Assembly (NCBI GenBank): GCA_963778165.1
Contig: CAVZTE010000003.1
Location: 372,001 to 436,000, forward strand
Direction: 5' to 3'
From: Bog-756 sp963778165
Lineage (GTDB): Bacteria; Actinomycetota; Acidimicrobiia; Acidimicrobiales; RAAP-2
DNA length: 64,000 nt
Shown piece after piece: positions 39,291-48,541 of this stretch (its first letter is position 1; the number at the start of each line of letters is the position of its first letter). The notes beneath the pieces were generated by a model, which was not told the DNA's origin, did no database searches, and was given only the letters and a program-made list of their open reading frames with translations. The position numbers and the translations under genes are program-made.

Positions 39291-40592
39291 ATGGCTCTGC
39301 GTCGCGTCGATCTCCGCGGATTCGCCGGTGGGCGCCGCCAGTTGGAGGCCGCTCTCCCGCGTCCGGCCGACGACGGGGACCAGTGCCAGGCCGACGTGGC
39401 GGCCATCCTCTCCGAGGTCCGGTCGGGGGGTGACTCGGCGGTCCGTGGCTTCACGAAGCGCTTCGACGGGTTGGACCTCGACGAGCTGCGGGTACCCGAA
39501 GAGGAGATCCAGGCCGCCCTGGGACGGGTGCCGCGGGAACTCCAGGAGGCCCTCGATGTGGCTCACGACCGCATCCTGGCCTACCACGCCCACGAGTCGG
39601 GCAGTCCCCCCATCGCCGACTTCGAGTCCGGTGGGATCGAGGTCCGCCATCTGGTCAGGCCGGTCCGACGGGCCGGTTGCTACGCGCCGGGCGGCCGGGC
39701 CCGCTACCCGTCGACCGTGCTCATGTGTGCCGTGCCGGCCCAGGTGGCCGGGGTGGACCAGATCGTCCTGTGCGTCCCCCCCGGGCCCGACGGCCGGATC
39801 GACGACGCCACCTTGGCCGCCGCCGCCGTGGCCGGCGTCGACGAGGTCTACCGGGTGGGCGGCGCACAGGCCATCGCCGCCATGGCCTACGGCACCGAGT
39901 CGATCGAAGCGGTGGACGTCATCGTGGGCCCGGGCAACCGCTATGTGGCCGAGGCCAAGCGACAGGTGTCCGGGGTGGTCGGGGTGGCATCGGCGTTCGC
40001 CGGGCCCTCCGAGGTGGTGGTCATCGCCGGCCCCCAGACCCCACCCGAGCTGGCCGCCATCGATCTGGTGGTCCAGGCCGAGCACGGCCCCGACGGCATG
40101 GCCTGGCTGGTGACCTGGTCGGAGGGCGTGGCCGACGCCGTGACCGCCGAGGTCGACCGTCTGGTCGAGGCGTCGCCACGGCGCGGCGACCTCGAGGCCA
40201 CCTTGGGGGCGGGCGGGGTGGCGGTGCTGGTCGACGGAGCCAAGCAAGCGTGTGCCGTGGCCAACGTGGTGGCACCCGAGCACCTGGAGATACTCACCGA
40301 CAACGCCCTGTCCCTACTCCCGCTGATCTCGTCGGCCGGGGCGGTGTTCCTCGGTCCGTGGTCGCCGGCCAGCGTGGGCGACTACCTGGCCGGGCCCAAC
40401 CACGTGCTCCCCACCAACCGGACGGCCCGGTTCGCCAGCGCCCTCCGGGTCGAGGACTTCCGCCGCCACATCCACGCGGTGAGCGTCAGCGAGAAGGCCC
40501 TCGAGGTCCTGGGTCCCCACGTGGTCACCCTGGCCGAGACCGAAGGGCTGCCGGCCCACGCCGAGTCGGTGCGCCTGCGGTGGCCGAAGTGA
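39291..40592 (+). CDS. hisD: Histidinol dehydrogenase
   Basis: HisD oxidises histidinol to histidine in two NAD-dependent steps. It shows PVRRAGCYAPGGRARYPSTV, VDVIVGPGNRYVAEAKRQ, FAGPSEVVVIAG, the Zn-site region VQAEHGPDGMAW and the catalytic Glu/His in VVAPEHLEIL. The C-terminus has GPNHVLPTNRTARF and VEDFRRHIHAV. At 433 residues the length is normal. It opens the operon hisD-C-B-H-A-F, and hisC overlaps its stop codon. Confidence 0.96.
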   Translation: MALRRVDLRGFAGGRRQLEAALPRPADDGDQCQADVAAILSEVRSGGDSAVRGFTKRFDGLDLDELRVPEEEIQAALGRVPRELQEALDVAHDRILAYHAHESGSPPIADFESGGIEVRHLVRPVRRAGCYAPGGRARYPSTVLMCAVPAQVAGVDQIVLCVPPGPDGRIDDATLAAAAVAGVDEVYRVGGAQAIAAMAYGTESIEAVDVIVGPGNRYVAEAKRQVSGVVGVASAFAGPSEVVVIAGPQTPPELAAIDLVVQAEHGPDGMAWLVTWSEGVADAVTAEVDRLVEASPRRGDLEATLGAGGVAVLVDGAKQACAVANVVAPEHLEILTDNALSLLPLISSAGAVFLGPWSPASVGDYLAGPNHVLPTNRTARFASALRVEDFRRHIHAVSVSEKALEVLGPHVVTLAETEGLPAHAESVRLRWPK

Positions 40593-41725
40593 TGGCGCCG
40601 GGCCGGGCGGCCGGAGCCGCTCCCACCGGAGCCGGGCCGATCGCAGCCGAGCCTGGCCTCCCGGCGGTCCGTCCCGATCTCGAAGCGCTGAGCGGCTACC
40701 ACTCGGCCCAGGTCGAGGTGGACGTGCGCCTCAACACCAACGAGTCCCCGCTGCCGCCGCCCTTCGAGTGGCTGGAGGCGTTCCAGTCGGCGCTGTCCGC
40801 CATCGACTTCAACCGCTATCCCGACCGGGAGGCCACCGAGCTCCGCCAGGCCCTGGCCGACAGCCACGGGGTCCGGCCCGAACAGGTCTTCTGTGCCAAC
40901 GGTTCCAACGAGGTGCTCCAGTCCTTGCTGTTGGCCTACGGCGGCCCGGGGCGGTCGGTGGCCCTGTTCGAGCCCACGTACACCCTCCACCGCCACATCG
41001 CCCGGATCACCGGGACCGAGGTCAACGCCGGCAACCGCACCGACGACTTCCTGTTGGACCTGGACGAGGTCAAGCGGGTGGTCGGGACCCATCAGCCGGT
41101 GATCACCTTCTTGTGCTCGCCCAACAACCCGACCGGTCGGGCCGAGGCCCTGGACCAGATCGTCGCGGTGTTGGAACTGGCCCCGGGCCTGGTGGTGGTG
41201 GACGAGGCCTACGGCCAGTTCGCCGGAGCCTCGGCTGTCGATCTGGTCAAGGGCGGGGCCCCCGGATCGGACCGCATCGTGGTGGTCCGGACCTTCTCCA
41301 AGACGTGGTCCCTGGCCGGTCTCCGGCTCGGCTACCTGGTCGGCTCGCCCGAGGTGGTCCAGGCCTGCGAGATGGTGATCCTGCCCTACCACCTCGACTC
41401 GGCCAAGCAGGTGGCCGGTCGGCTGGCCCTGCAGTACGTGGACCAGATGGAGGCCCGGGTGGCCCTGATCAAAGAGGAGCGCGGGCGGATCGCTGCGGCC
41501 ATGGTCGACCTGCCGGTGGAGACCTGGCCCTCGGAGGCCAACTTCATCCTCTTCCGGCCCACAGCCACGGATGCCGTCGAGGTCTGGACTCGACTTCTCG
41601 GGGCGTCGGTCCTCGTGCGAGACTGCTCGGGATGGCCGGGCCTCGCCGGATGCCTCCGGGTCACGGTGGGCCTCCCCGAGGAGAACGACCGGTTCCTGGC
41701 CGCACTGAGCGAAAGTCTGCGATGA
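40592..41725 (+). CDS. hisC: Histidinol-phosphate aminotransferase
   Basis: A fold-type I PLP aminotransferase of 377 residues that makes histidinol phosphate. It has LNTNESPLPPP, CSPNNPTGRAE, VVDEAYGQFAG, the PLP Lys in RTFSKTWSLAGLRLGYLVG, and the C-terminal Arg region GCLRVTVGLPEEN. ATG 40592 overlaps the hisD TGA by one base (GTG 40589 is also possible). The first 45 residues are an Ala/Gly/Pro-rich extension. Confidence 0.95.
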   Translation: MAPGRAAGAAPTGAGPIAAEPGLPAVRPDLEALSGYHSAQVEVDVRLNTNESPLPPPFEWLEAFQSALSAIDFNRYPDREATELRQALADSHGVRPEQVFCANGSNEVLQSLLLAYGGPGRSVALFEPTYTLHRHIARITGTEVNAGNRTDDFLLDLDEVKRVVGTHQPVITFLCSPNNPTGRAEALDQIVAVLELAPGLVVVDEAYGQFAGASAVDLVKGGAPGSDRIVVVRTFSKTWSLAGLRLGYLVGSPEVVQACEMVILPYHLDSAKQVAGRLALQYVDQMEARVALIKEERGRIAAAMVDLPVETWPSEANFILFRPTATDAVEVWTRLLGASVLVRDCSGWPGLAGCLRVTVGLPEENDRFLAALSESLR

Positions 41726-41802
41726 GCGATCCACGTCCCACTCCTGTCCCATTGTCGTTGTCGTCGTTGTTGCCGTTGTCGTCGTTGGCCGGGCCATGGT
41801 GA
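41722..41802 (+). CDS. Possible 26-residue coupling ORF between hisC and hisB
   Basis: The ATG overlaps the hisC stop (ATGA) and the TGA overlaps the hisB start (GTGA at 41799, or ATG 41796). The peptide is Leu/Ser/Pro-rich (PVPLSLSSLLPLSSLAGPW) because the DNA is a run of TTGTCG-like units. It may keep ribosomes moving from hisC to hisB, or be a frameshifted hisB extension. Confidence 0.35.
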   Translation: MSDPRPTPVPLSLSSLLPLSSLAGPW

Positions 41803-42425
41803 GCGCCGCCGAGGGCGCGGCCCCGACCCGGACCCCTCGGGCCGCCGAGATCCACCGGGCCACCAAGGAGACCTCCATCGACGTGGTGGTGGACCTCGAC
41901 GGCACCGGCGTGACCGAGGTCTCGACCGGGCTGCCCTTCTTCGACCACATGGTCAGCCAGCTCGGGCGTCATGCCGGGTTCGACCTCGAGGTGTCGGCCC
42001 GCGGTGACCTGGAGGTCGACGCCCATCACACCGTCGAGGACGTCGGGATCACCATCGGCGAAGTGGTGGCCGCGGCCCTCGGGGACAAGGCCGGCATCCG
42101 ACGGTTCGGATCGGTGGCCGTGCCCCTCGATGAGGCGCTGGTCGAGGTGGCCCTGGACCTCTCGGGCCGCCCCTACCTCACCTACGAGATCGAGTTCGCC
42201 CCCGACACCATGGCCCTGGGCACCCCGCCCTTCGACCCGCAGCTGGCCGAGGAGTTCTGGCGAGCGTTCGCCACCTCGGCGGCGCTGACCCTCCACGTCC
42301 GCTTGCGCTCCGGGAAGAACACCCACCACATCATCGAGGCGTCCTTCAAGGCCGTGGCTCGGGCCTTGCGCGATGCGGTGCGCTTCGAGGGCGGGGGTAT
42401 CCCGTCGACCAAGGGGACGCTGTGA
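41796..42425 (+). CDS. hisB: Imidazoleglycerol-phosphate dehydratase
   Basis: A stand-alone IGPD enzyme of 209 residues, without a phosphatase domain. The two metal-binding repeats are visible: FFDHMVSQLGRHAGFDL with DAHHTVEDVGI, and the second as SGKNTHHIIEASFKAVARAL. The N-terminal 18 residues are variable. ATG 41796 or the next codon, GTG 41799, may be the start. Confidence 0.95.
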   Translation: MVSAAEGAAPTRTPRAAEIHRATKETSIDVVVDLDGTGVTEVSTGLPFFDHMVSQLGRHAGFDLEVSARGDLEVDAHHTVEDVGITIGEVVAAALGDKAGIRRFGSVAVPLDEALVEVALDLSGRPYLTYEIEFAPDTMALGTPPFDPQLAEEFWRAFATSAALTLHVRLRSGKNTHHIIEASFKAVARALRDAVRFEGGGIPSTKGTL

Positions 42426-42507
42426 GCCGGGGCGTGAGCCGGGACGTCCGGTGCCGGGGCGTGCGGCGCCGGGTCCGGCGGGGGCCAGCCCGACACGCGG
42501 CAGATCG

Positions 42508-43131
42508 GTGATCGCGGTCCTCGACTACGGCATCGGGAATCTGCGTTCGGCCGAGAAGGCCCTCCAGCACCTGGGCGCCGATGCCGCTCTGATCGACGAT
42601 CCCGACCGCGCCGCCGAAGCCGACGCCGTGGTGCTCCCGGGGGTGGGCTCGTTCGGCCCGTGCGCCCAGGCCTTGCGCTCCAGCGGATTGGACCGGGTGG
42701 CCGTCCACGCCGTGGAGCGCGGGATCCCGTTCCTCGGGATCTGCGTGGGGTTCCAACTGCTCTACGAGGGCTCCGACGAGTCCCCGTCCGAGGACGGGCT
42801 GGGCATCCTCTCGGGCACAGTCAGACGACTCCCCAACGGGGTGAAGCACCCACAGATGCAGTGGAACATCCTGGAGCCGGGGCCTGCTCCCGTGGAAGGT
42901 CTGCTCCAGGGCCTGCCCGATCCGGCCTGGGTCTACTTCGTGCACTCCTACGCCCCCGAGCAGACCGGGGACACCTCGTCGACCTGTGAGTACGGCGGCA
43001 CCGTCACGGCATCGGCCGAACGGGGCGCGGTGTGGGGCACCCAGTTCCACCCGGAGAAGTCGGGGGCGGTGGGCCTGGGCATCCTGGCCAACTTCGTCCG
43101 CGCCGCCGCCCGTTCCGCCTCCCCGGCCTGA
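42508..43131 (+). CDS. hisH: Imidazole glycerol phosphate synthase, glutaminase subunit
   Basis: A class I glutamine amidotransferase that feeds ammonia to HisF. It begins VIAVLDYGIGNLRS at GTG 42508, the conserved family start; longer in-frame starts encode Arg/Pro-rich low-complexity sequence. The nucleophile Cys lies in FLGICVGFQLLYEGS, the oxyanion region in LPGVGSFGPCAQAL, and the catalytic His/Glu in GTQFHPEKSG. The 82 bp after hisB hold degenerate GAGCCGGGGCGT-like repeats. The stop overlaps the hisA ATG. Confidence 0.95.
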   Translation: MIAVLDYGIGNLRSAEKALQHLGADAALIDDPDRAAEADAVVLPGVGSFGPCAQALRSSGLDRVAVHAVERGIPFLGICVGFQLLYEGSDESPSEDGLGILSGTVRRLPNGVKHPQMQWNILEPGPAPVEGLLQGLPDPAWVYFVHSYAPEQTGDTSSTCEYGGTVTASAERGAVWGTQFHPEKSGAVGLGILANFVRAAARSASPA

Positions 43132-43952
43132 TGGACCTCTATCCCGCCATCGACATCCGCGGGGGCGGCGCGGTGCGCCTGGTCCAGGGGGACTTCGACC
43201 GCCAGTCGGAGTACGGCGACCCGGTGGAGCTGGCCCAGCGGTTCGCTGACGCCGGGGCCCGCTGGTTGCACGTGGTGGACCTCGATGCCGCCCGCACCGG
43301 TGACCCGGTCAACCGCTCGACGGTGCTGGCCATCGCCGCCGCCGTGGATGTCCCGGTGCAGGCGGGCGGCGGGGTGCGCACCAAAGGTGATGTCGAGGAG
43401 CTTCTGGCCGGAGGGGTACGTCGGGTGGTCCTGGGCACGGTGGTGCTCGACGGTCTGGACCTGACCCGGGCGCTGGCCGGGGAGTTCCCGGGCCAGGTGG
43501 CGGTGGGGATCGACTACCACCTCACTGACGACGGGACCACCGAGGTGGCGGTGCGAGGGTGGGAGCAACGCAGCGGGCGCACGGTCCACCAGGTGCTGGA
43601 CGACCTGGATGGGGCCGGGGTGGCCGCGGTGATCGTGACCTCCATCGCCCGGGACGGCATGCTGGCCGGGCCCGACGTGGACGGGCTGTGCCAGGTGTTG
43701 GCTTCGACGGACATCCCGGTCATCGCCTCGGGAGGGGTGGCATCGGTGGCCGATGTGGAGACCCTGGCCCGGATCCGGGTTCCGGCGCCCGCTGGGGGAG
43801 TGGTGTCGGGAAGGGGAGCCGGTGACGGCGACGGCACCAGCGACACCGACGGTCGGGAGCGGCGGCTGGAAGGAGTCATCACCGGGAGGGCACTGGTCGA
43901 CGGTCGGCTGACGGTGGAAGAGGGAGTGGCGGCATGCGCGCAGTACGGGTGA
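43131..43952 (+). CDS. hisA: ProFAR isomerase (HisA/PriA family) with an internal insertion
   Basis: A TIM-barrel isomerase with catalytic Asp in LYPAIDIRGGGAVRLVQGD and in VGIDYHLTDDG, and phosphate-binding loops QAGGGVR and IASGGV. In many actinobacteria this enzyme (PriA) also does the TrpF reaction, but a separate trpF is present at 56.5 kb. About 30 extra residues, rich in Gly/Asp/Ser (GVVSGRGAGDGDGTSDTDG), sit before the last strand GVITGRALVDG. At 273 residues it is longer than the usual 240-250. It overlaps hisF by 19 bp. Confidence 0.92.
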   Translation: MDLYPAIDIRGGGAVRLVQGDFDRQSEYGDPVELAQRFADAGARWLHVVDLDAARTGDPVNRSTVLAIAAAVDVPVQAGGGVRTKGDVEELLAGGVRRVVLGTVVLDGLDLTRALAGEFPGQVAVGIDYHLTDDGTTEVAVRGWEQRSGRTVHQVLDDLDGAGVAAVIVTSIARDGMLAGPDVDGLCQVLASTDIPVIASGGVASVADVETLARIRVPAPAGGVVSGRGAGDGDGTSDTDGRERRLEGVITGRALVDGRLTVEEGVAACAQYG

Positions 43953-44692
43953 TCCCCTGCCTCGACGTCGACGCCGGACGGGTGGTCAAAGGCGTCCGGT
44001 TCACCGATCTCTTCGACGCCGGGGATCCGGTCGAGTTGGCCAGTCGCTACGACGCCCAGGGGGCCGACGAGTTGGTGTTCCTCGACATCACCGCATCGTC
44101 GGACAACCGACAGACCATGGTCGATGTGGTGTCGCGGACGGCCGAAGCGGTGTTCATCCCCTTCACCGTGGGTGGTGGCATCCGGTCCGTCGACGATGCC
44201 CGGCTGCTGTTGCGGGCGGGGGCCGACAAGGTGGGGGTCAATACCGCCGCGGTCGACCGGCCCGAGCTGGTGAGCGAGCTGGCCGAGGAGTTCGGCACCC
44301 AGTGTGTGGTGGTGGCGGTGGACGCCCGCCGGAGCGGCGAAGGGTGGGAGGTGTTCACCCACGGCGGTCGCACCCCGACCGGGATCGACGCCGTCGAGTG
44401 GTGCCAGCGATCGGCCGACATCGGCGCCGGCGAGATCCTCCTCACCTCGATGGACCGCGACGGGACCAGGGACGGGTTCGACCTCGAGCTCACCCGCACC
44501 GTGGCCGACGGCTGCCCGGTCCCGGTCATCGCCTCGGGTGGGGTCGGGAGCCTCGACCACCTGGTGGAAGGGGCGCTGTCCGGACGAGCCGAGGCGGTGC
44601 TGGCGGCGTCGATCTTCCACCTGGGCGAGTTCACCGTGGCCGAGGCCAAGGAGCACCTCCAGGCGGCCGGGGTCGAAGTTCGCCCGGCCTGA
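43934..44692 (+). CDS. hisF: Imidazole glycerol phosphate synthase, cyclase subunit
   Basis: HisF is a TIM-barrel cyclase of 252 residues. Catalytic Asp residues are in RVIPCLDVDAGRVVKGV and LTSMDRDGTRDGFDL, with phosphate loops FTVGGGIRSVDD and VIASGGVGSLDHL. It pairs with HisH to make IGP and AICAR. It starts within the hisA 3' end and ends the first part of the his operon. The 105 bp after it hold the promoter of the GroES-like gene. Confidence 0.96.
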   Translation: MRAVRVIPCLDVDAGRVVKGVRFTDLFDAGDPVELASRYDAQGADELVFLDITASSDNRQTMVDVVSRTAEAVFIPFTVGGGIRSVDDARLLLRAGADKVGVNTAAVDRPELVSELAEEFGTQCVVVAVDARRSGEGWEVFTHGGRTPTGIDAVEWCQRSADIGAGEILLTSMDRDGTRDGFDLELTRTVADGCPVPVIASGGVGSLDHLVEGALSGRAEAVLAASIFHLGEFTVAEAKEHLQAAGVEVRPA

Positions 44693-44785
44693 CCGCCGGT
44701 CGGACCACCAGCCCACCGCTTCGACCGTTCTCTGACCACCCGGCACCGCCATGGGCGCCACGCATGGGCCGCCGCACCGCTGCGG

Positions 44786-44791
44786 TAGCCT
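44786..44791 (+). promoter_or_regulatory. Likely -10 box of leaderless GroES-like gene
   Basis: TAGCCT ends 6 nt before the GTG at 44798. Confidence 0.5.
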
Positions 44792-44797
44792 TGGACG

Positions 44798-45166
44798 GTG
44801 GCTACCACGACCCCAGAAGTACCGACGACCAGCCAAAATGGCGACGGCCACCCGGCCCAGCTGCCCATCACCGTGCTGGCCGACCGGGTGCTGGTCCAGG
44901 TGGGACAGGCCGAAGGCGAGCGTCGGTCGCGGTCGGGCATCTTGATCCCGGCGACGGCTCAGGTGTCGCGTCGGCTGGCCTGGGCCGAGGCCGTGGCCAT
45001 CGGCCCCCATGTCCGCTCGGTGAAGGTGGGGGACAACGTGCTGTTCAACCCCGAGGACCGGTTCGAGGTCGAAGTGCAGGGGGACGAGTACGTCATCTTG
45101 AGGGAGCGGGACATCCATGCGGTGGCCGCCACCCGGATCGACGGCGGGACCGGCCTGTACCTGTGA
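44798..45166 (+). CDS. GroES (Cpn10)-like protein without adjacent groEL
   Basis: A 122-residue protein whose last 100 residues match the Cpn10 fold: ITVLADRVLVQVG, a mobile-loop-like stretch SRSGILIPATAQ, VAIGPHVRSVKVGDNVLFNP and EYVILRERDIHAV. The N-terminal 22 residues are polar low-complexity. No groEL is near, and the gene sits between hisF and hisI with its own promoter-like box. It may act with a GroEL elsewhere or have another role. Cpn10 fold membership is fairly secure; function is not. Confidence 0.8.
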   Translation: MATTTPEVPTTSQNGDGHPAQLPITVLADRVLVQVGQAEGERRSRSGILIPATAQVSRRLAWAEAVAIGPHVRSVKVGDNVLFNPEDRFEVEVQGDEYVILRERDIHAVAATRIDGGTGLYL

Positions 45167-45212
45167 CCGCCGTCCCTGCCTAGATGGTCCGGTCTGACAG
45201 GTCCCGATGGCG

Positions 45213-45228
45213 CCGGTGCTCCCACCGG
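45213..45228. terminator. Hairpin between the GroES-like gene and hisI
   Basis: CCGGTG/CACCGG form a 6-bp stem with a 4-nt loop, 46 nt after the GroES-like stop. A weak candidate terminator; nothing else is recognisable in 45167-45344. Confidence 0.3.
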
Positions 45229-45344
45229 AACGGACCCCGCCGCTAACCGGGTCCTCAGCCCACCGCCGGGACGGCCCAGCCGTGACCGCCACCTTGATGA
45301 AGCGCCAGAGTCGAACACCACCAGACCAGTAGGGAGAGACCCTC

Positions 45345-45728
45345 GTGAGCACCACCGGCTACACCGCCACACCGATCCAGTACGCCGAGGCCGAGCTGGA
45401 CGAGATCGCCTTCAACGCCGACGGACTGGTGGCGGCCATCGTCCAGGACGCCACCGACCATGCCGTGCTCATGATGGCCTGGATGAACCCCGAGTCCCTC
45501 CGCCGCACCCTCGACACCGGCCGTACGTGGTTCTGGAGTCGGAGCCGGGGTGAGTTCTGGTGCAAGGGCGAGACCTCGGGCGACCGTCAGTACGTCCGGA
45601 ACGTGCGCTACGACTGCGACGGCGACGCCCTGCTGGTGGAGGTGGACCAGGAGGGCGCCGGGGCCTGCCACACCGGCAACCGGAGCTGCTTCTACCGCGC
45701 CTTCGGCCACGCCTCGACCGGGCCATGA
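45345..45728 (+). CDS. hisI: Phosphoribosyl-AMP cyclohydrolase
   Basis: HisI opens the adenine ring of PR-AMP in histidine synthesis. In 127 residues it shows LMMAWMNPESLRRTLDTG, WSRSRGEFWCKGETSG, the metal site YDCDGDALLV and the Cys pair region GACHTGNRSCFYRAF. The fused HisE domain is absent. The GTG start has AGGGAGAG about 8 nt upstream, a proper ribosome-binding site. The stop overlaps the trpE ATG. Confidence 0.95.
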   Translation: MSTTGYTATPIQYAEAELDEIAFNADGLVAAIVQDATDHAVLMMAWMNPESLRRTLDTGRTWFWSRSRGEFWCKGETSGDRQYVRNVRYDCDGDALLVEVDQEGAGACHTGNRSCFYRAFGHASTGP

Positions 45729-47414
45729 GCGGCGCCGGGAGCGCCGGGGCTGCTGGGGGCGCCGGGGCCGCCGGCCGGACTGGCGCCGAACCGACGCCGT
45801 CGACCGGACCGGGCCGACCCGGGTTCCACACCCTGGCCTCCAAGCACCGGGTGGTGCCGGTGTGGCGGGAGCTGGTGGCCGACACCCTGACCCCGGTGGC
45901 CGCCTTCCTCCACATCGTGGGGGACGGCGACAGCGGCCGGACCGGCTTCCTCCTGGAGTCGGTGGAGGGCGGCGAGCGGTGGGGCCGGTACTCGTTCGTG
46001 GGCCGCAATCCGCTGTCGACCATCACCGCCCGGGCCGGCCAGGTGACCACCGACGGACCTCTCGACCTCGACGGGCTCACCGGCGGCCGGGTCAGCGGGG
46101 ACGGTGGGGTGTTGGCGGCCCTCGAGGCCATCCTGGACGCCCTCGACTCCCCGGACCTCCCCGACCTGCCCCCCCTCCACGCCGGGCTGGTGGGCTACCT
46201 GGGCTACGACGTGGTGCGCGAGATCGAGCACCTGCCCAACACGCCGCCCGACGATCTGGGCCAGCCCGACGCCATCCTGGCCGTCATCGGTCAGCTGGCC
46301 GCCTTCGACCACTGGCGCCAGCGGGTGGTGCTCATCGACAACGTGGTGGTCGACCCGGCCTGGGGCCGCGCCGAGCTCGACGCCGCCTACCAGGGTGCCC
46401 TGGACCGTCTGGACCAGCTGGTGGTGGACTGCTTCCGACCGGTGGACCAGGCCGCCCGCCCCCTGCCGGAACGGGCCGGCCCTCCCGGTGACGTGCGCCG
46501 CACCATGTCGGACGCCCTCTACGAGGACGCCGTCCGGGCGGCCAAAGAGCACGTGACCGCCGGTGACATCTTCCAGGTGGTGCTGTCCCAGCGGTTCGAC
46601 CTCGACCAGTTGGGCGCCGACCCCTTCGACGTCTACCGGGTGCTGCGCCTGGTCAACCCCAGCCCCTACCTGTACTTCCTGCGCTTCCCCGAGGTCACCG
46701 TGGTCGGTGCCTCGCCCGAGCCCATGGTGCGGCTCCGGGACGGCACGGTGATCTCGAGGCCTATCGCCGGGTCCCGACGTCGGGGGGCCACCGCCGAAGA
46801 GGACGCCCGGCTCGAGGGCGAGCTGGTCGAGGATCCCAAGGAGGTGGCCGAGCACGTGATGCTGGTGGACCTGGCCCGCAACGACGTGGGCCGGGTGGTC
46901 AGCTTCGGGACCGAGGTGGTCGAGGAGATGATGGTGGTGGAGCGCTACAGCCACATCATGCACCTGACCTCCCAGGTGTCCGGGCGTCTGGCCCCGGGCC
47001 GCACCCCCATCGACGTGCTGCGGGCCACCCTCCCGGCCGGGACCCTGTCCGGGGCGCCCAAGGTCCGGGCCATGGAGATCATCGACGACCTCGAACCCAC
47101 CAAGCGGGGGGTCTACGGGGGCGTGGTGGGCTATCTCGACTTCTCGGGCAATCTGGACACGGCCATCGCCATCCGGACCATGACCGTCGGCCCCGACGGC
47201 CGGGCCTCGGTCCAGGCCGGAGCGGGCATCGTGGCCGACAGCGATCCGGCCTCGGAGAACGCCGAGTGCGGGGACAAGGCCGCGGCCATGCTTTCGGCGG
47301 TGGCCATGGCCCGTGCCGCCGCCGTCCGGTTCCGGTGGGGATGCCGGCTCCGGTGGGGACGCCGGCTCCGGTGGGGACGCCGGTTCGGTCGGGGCTGTCG
47401 GGGCGGCGGGATGA
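45725..47414 (+). CDS. trpE: Anthranilate synthase component I, frameshift at the 3' end
   Basis: TrpE makes anthranilate from chorismate. The Trp feedback site is visible as FLLESVEGGERWGRYSFVG. The catalytic domain shows DIFQVVLSQRFD, VVGASPEPMVRL, PIAGSRRRG, HVMLVDLARNDVGRV, ATLPAGTLSGAPKVRAMEII and GAGIVADSDPASE. After LSAVAMARAAA the frame runs into ygfZ with no stop. Dropping one base near 47325 instead gives SGSGGDAGSGGDAGSG and TGA at 47412-47414, overlapping the ygfZ ATG. I prefer this. The ATG overlaps the hisI stop. Confidence 0.92.
47332..47385 (+). repeat. Three 18-bp tandem repeats at the trpE 3' end
   Basis: CCGGTGGGGAYGCCGGCT occurs three times in a row (47332, 47350, 47368). 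In the restored trpE frame it codes GSGGDA units; the current reading codes Arg/Trp-rich sequence. Confidence 0.75.
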
Positions 47415-48389
47415 CCGGGCTCGGAGGTCCCACCCCGGACCTGGAGGGCTACGCCGCCCTCCGGTCGGGTGCCGCGGTCTATCGGCCGGACCGTGACGTC
47501 CTGTCGGTATCGGGTCCCGAGGCCGAGTCCTATCTCCAGGGCCAGTGCAGCCAGGACGTGTCGGCCCTCCAGCCCGGGCAGAGTGCCGAGTCCCTGCTCC
47601 TCAGCCCCCAGGGCAAGGTCGAGGCCTATCTGCGCCTGACCCTGCTCACGGCGGACCACTTCGTGATCGACACCGACCAGGGGTACGGACCGGTGGTCTC
47701 GGCCCGCCTGGAGCGTTTCCGCTTGCGGACCAAGGTGACCATCGAGCCCCTGGAGTGGATCTGCGTGGCGGTACGGGGCCCGGCCTCGGCCGGGGCGCTG
47801 GTCGGCAAGCCCGACGTGGTGGCGCCGGTCGAGTGGCCGGGCTTCTCCGGGTTCGACCTGCTCGGGCCGGAGCCCGCCGGCGGCCTGGGTGAGTGGGTCG
47901 ACGACCAGGCGGTCCGGTGTGGGGACGAAGCATGGGAGGCGGCCCGGATCGAGGCCGGCTTGCCGGTCAACGGCCGGGAGGTCGTCGAGGGCTCCATCGC
48001 CGCCGAGCTGGGGTTGGTCGACCGCACGGTGTCCTTCACCAAGGGGTGCTTCACCGGCCAGGAGCTGGTGGCCAGGATCGACTCCCGGGGATCGAACGTG
48101 GCCAGGAGGCTGTGCGGGGTGGTGGTCGAGAGCCTGCCCGGGGGGCCCTCTGCCTGCCGGGGCCTTGGTGGTCACGGCGGACGGGGCCCACGAGGTCGGG
48201 CACCTGTCCTCGGTGGCATGGTCACCCGGTTGGGGGGCCACGGTGGCTCTGGCCACCCTGCACCGCCGGGTCACCCCGCCCGAGGATGTCGTGGTCCGTT
48301 GGGAGGACCGGGACGGCTCCCACTCGGTGGCGGCGGGAAGCGTTCCGCTCCCGTTCGTGCCTGCAGGTGCGGCTACCCCGGCACCGTAA
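47411..48389 (+). CDS. ygfZ: YgfZ/GcvT-domain folate-binding protein, one frameshift
   Basis: A GcvT-like protein that supports Fe-S cluster enzymes. It carries the YgfZ signature FTKGCFTGQELVARIDSRG and the N-terminal folate-binding segment SYLQGQCSQDVSALQPGQ. The frame changes near 48145, in a G6/C3 run. The second frame supplies LPAGALVVTADGAHEVGHL to the end at 48389 (FVPAGAATPAP). The corrected length is about 325 residues. ATG 47411 overlaps the restored trpE stop. The 152 bp to the next gene hold nothing I recognise. Confidence 0.87.
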
Positions 48390-48541
48390 GTGGTAGACCA
48401 TCCCCGGGCCGTCGGGGGTGACCCCGGTGGTGAGATTGGGGGAGCGATGGGAATGGCCAGCGGCAGGGCAACAGCGGTGGCAGCAGGCATCGGGGACCGG
48501 CGCGGGCTGATGTCCGGCCCATCGGCCGCCCGGAGGGCGAA

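Noticed and set aside
45725..48389. TrpE-YgfZ as a true fusion protein
   Set aside because: The linker is Arg/Trp-rich and unlike either protein, while a one-base shift gives a normal tail and an ATGA junction. Indels are common throughout the window.
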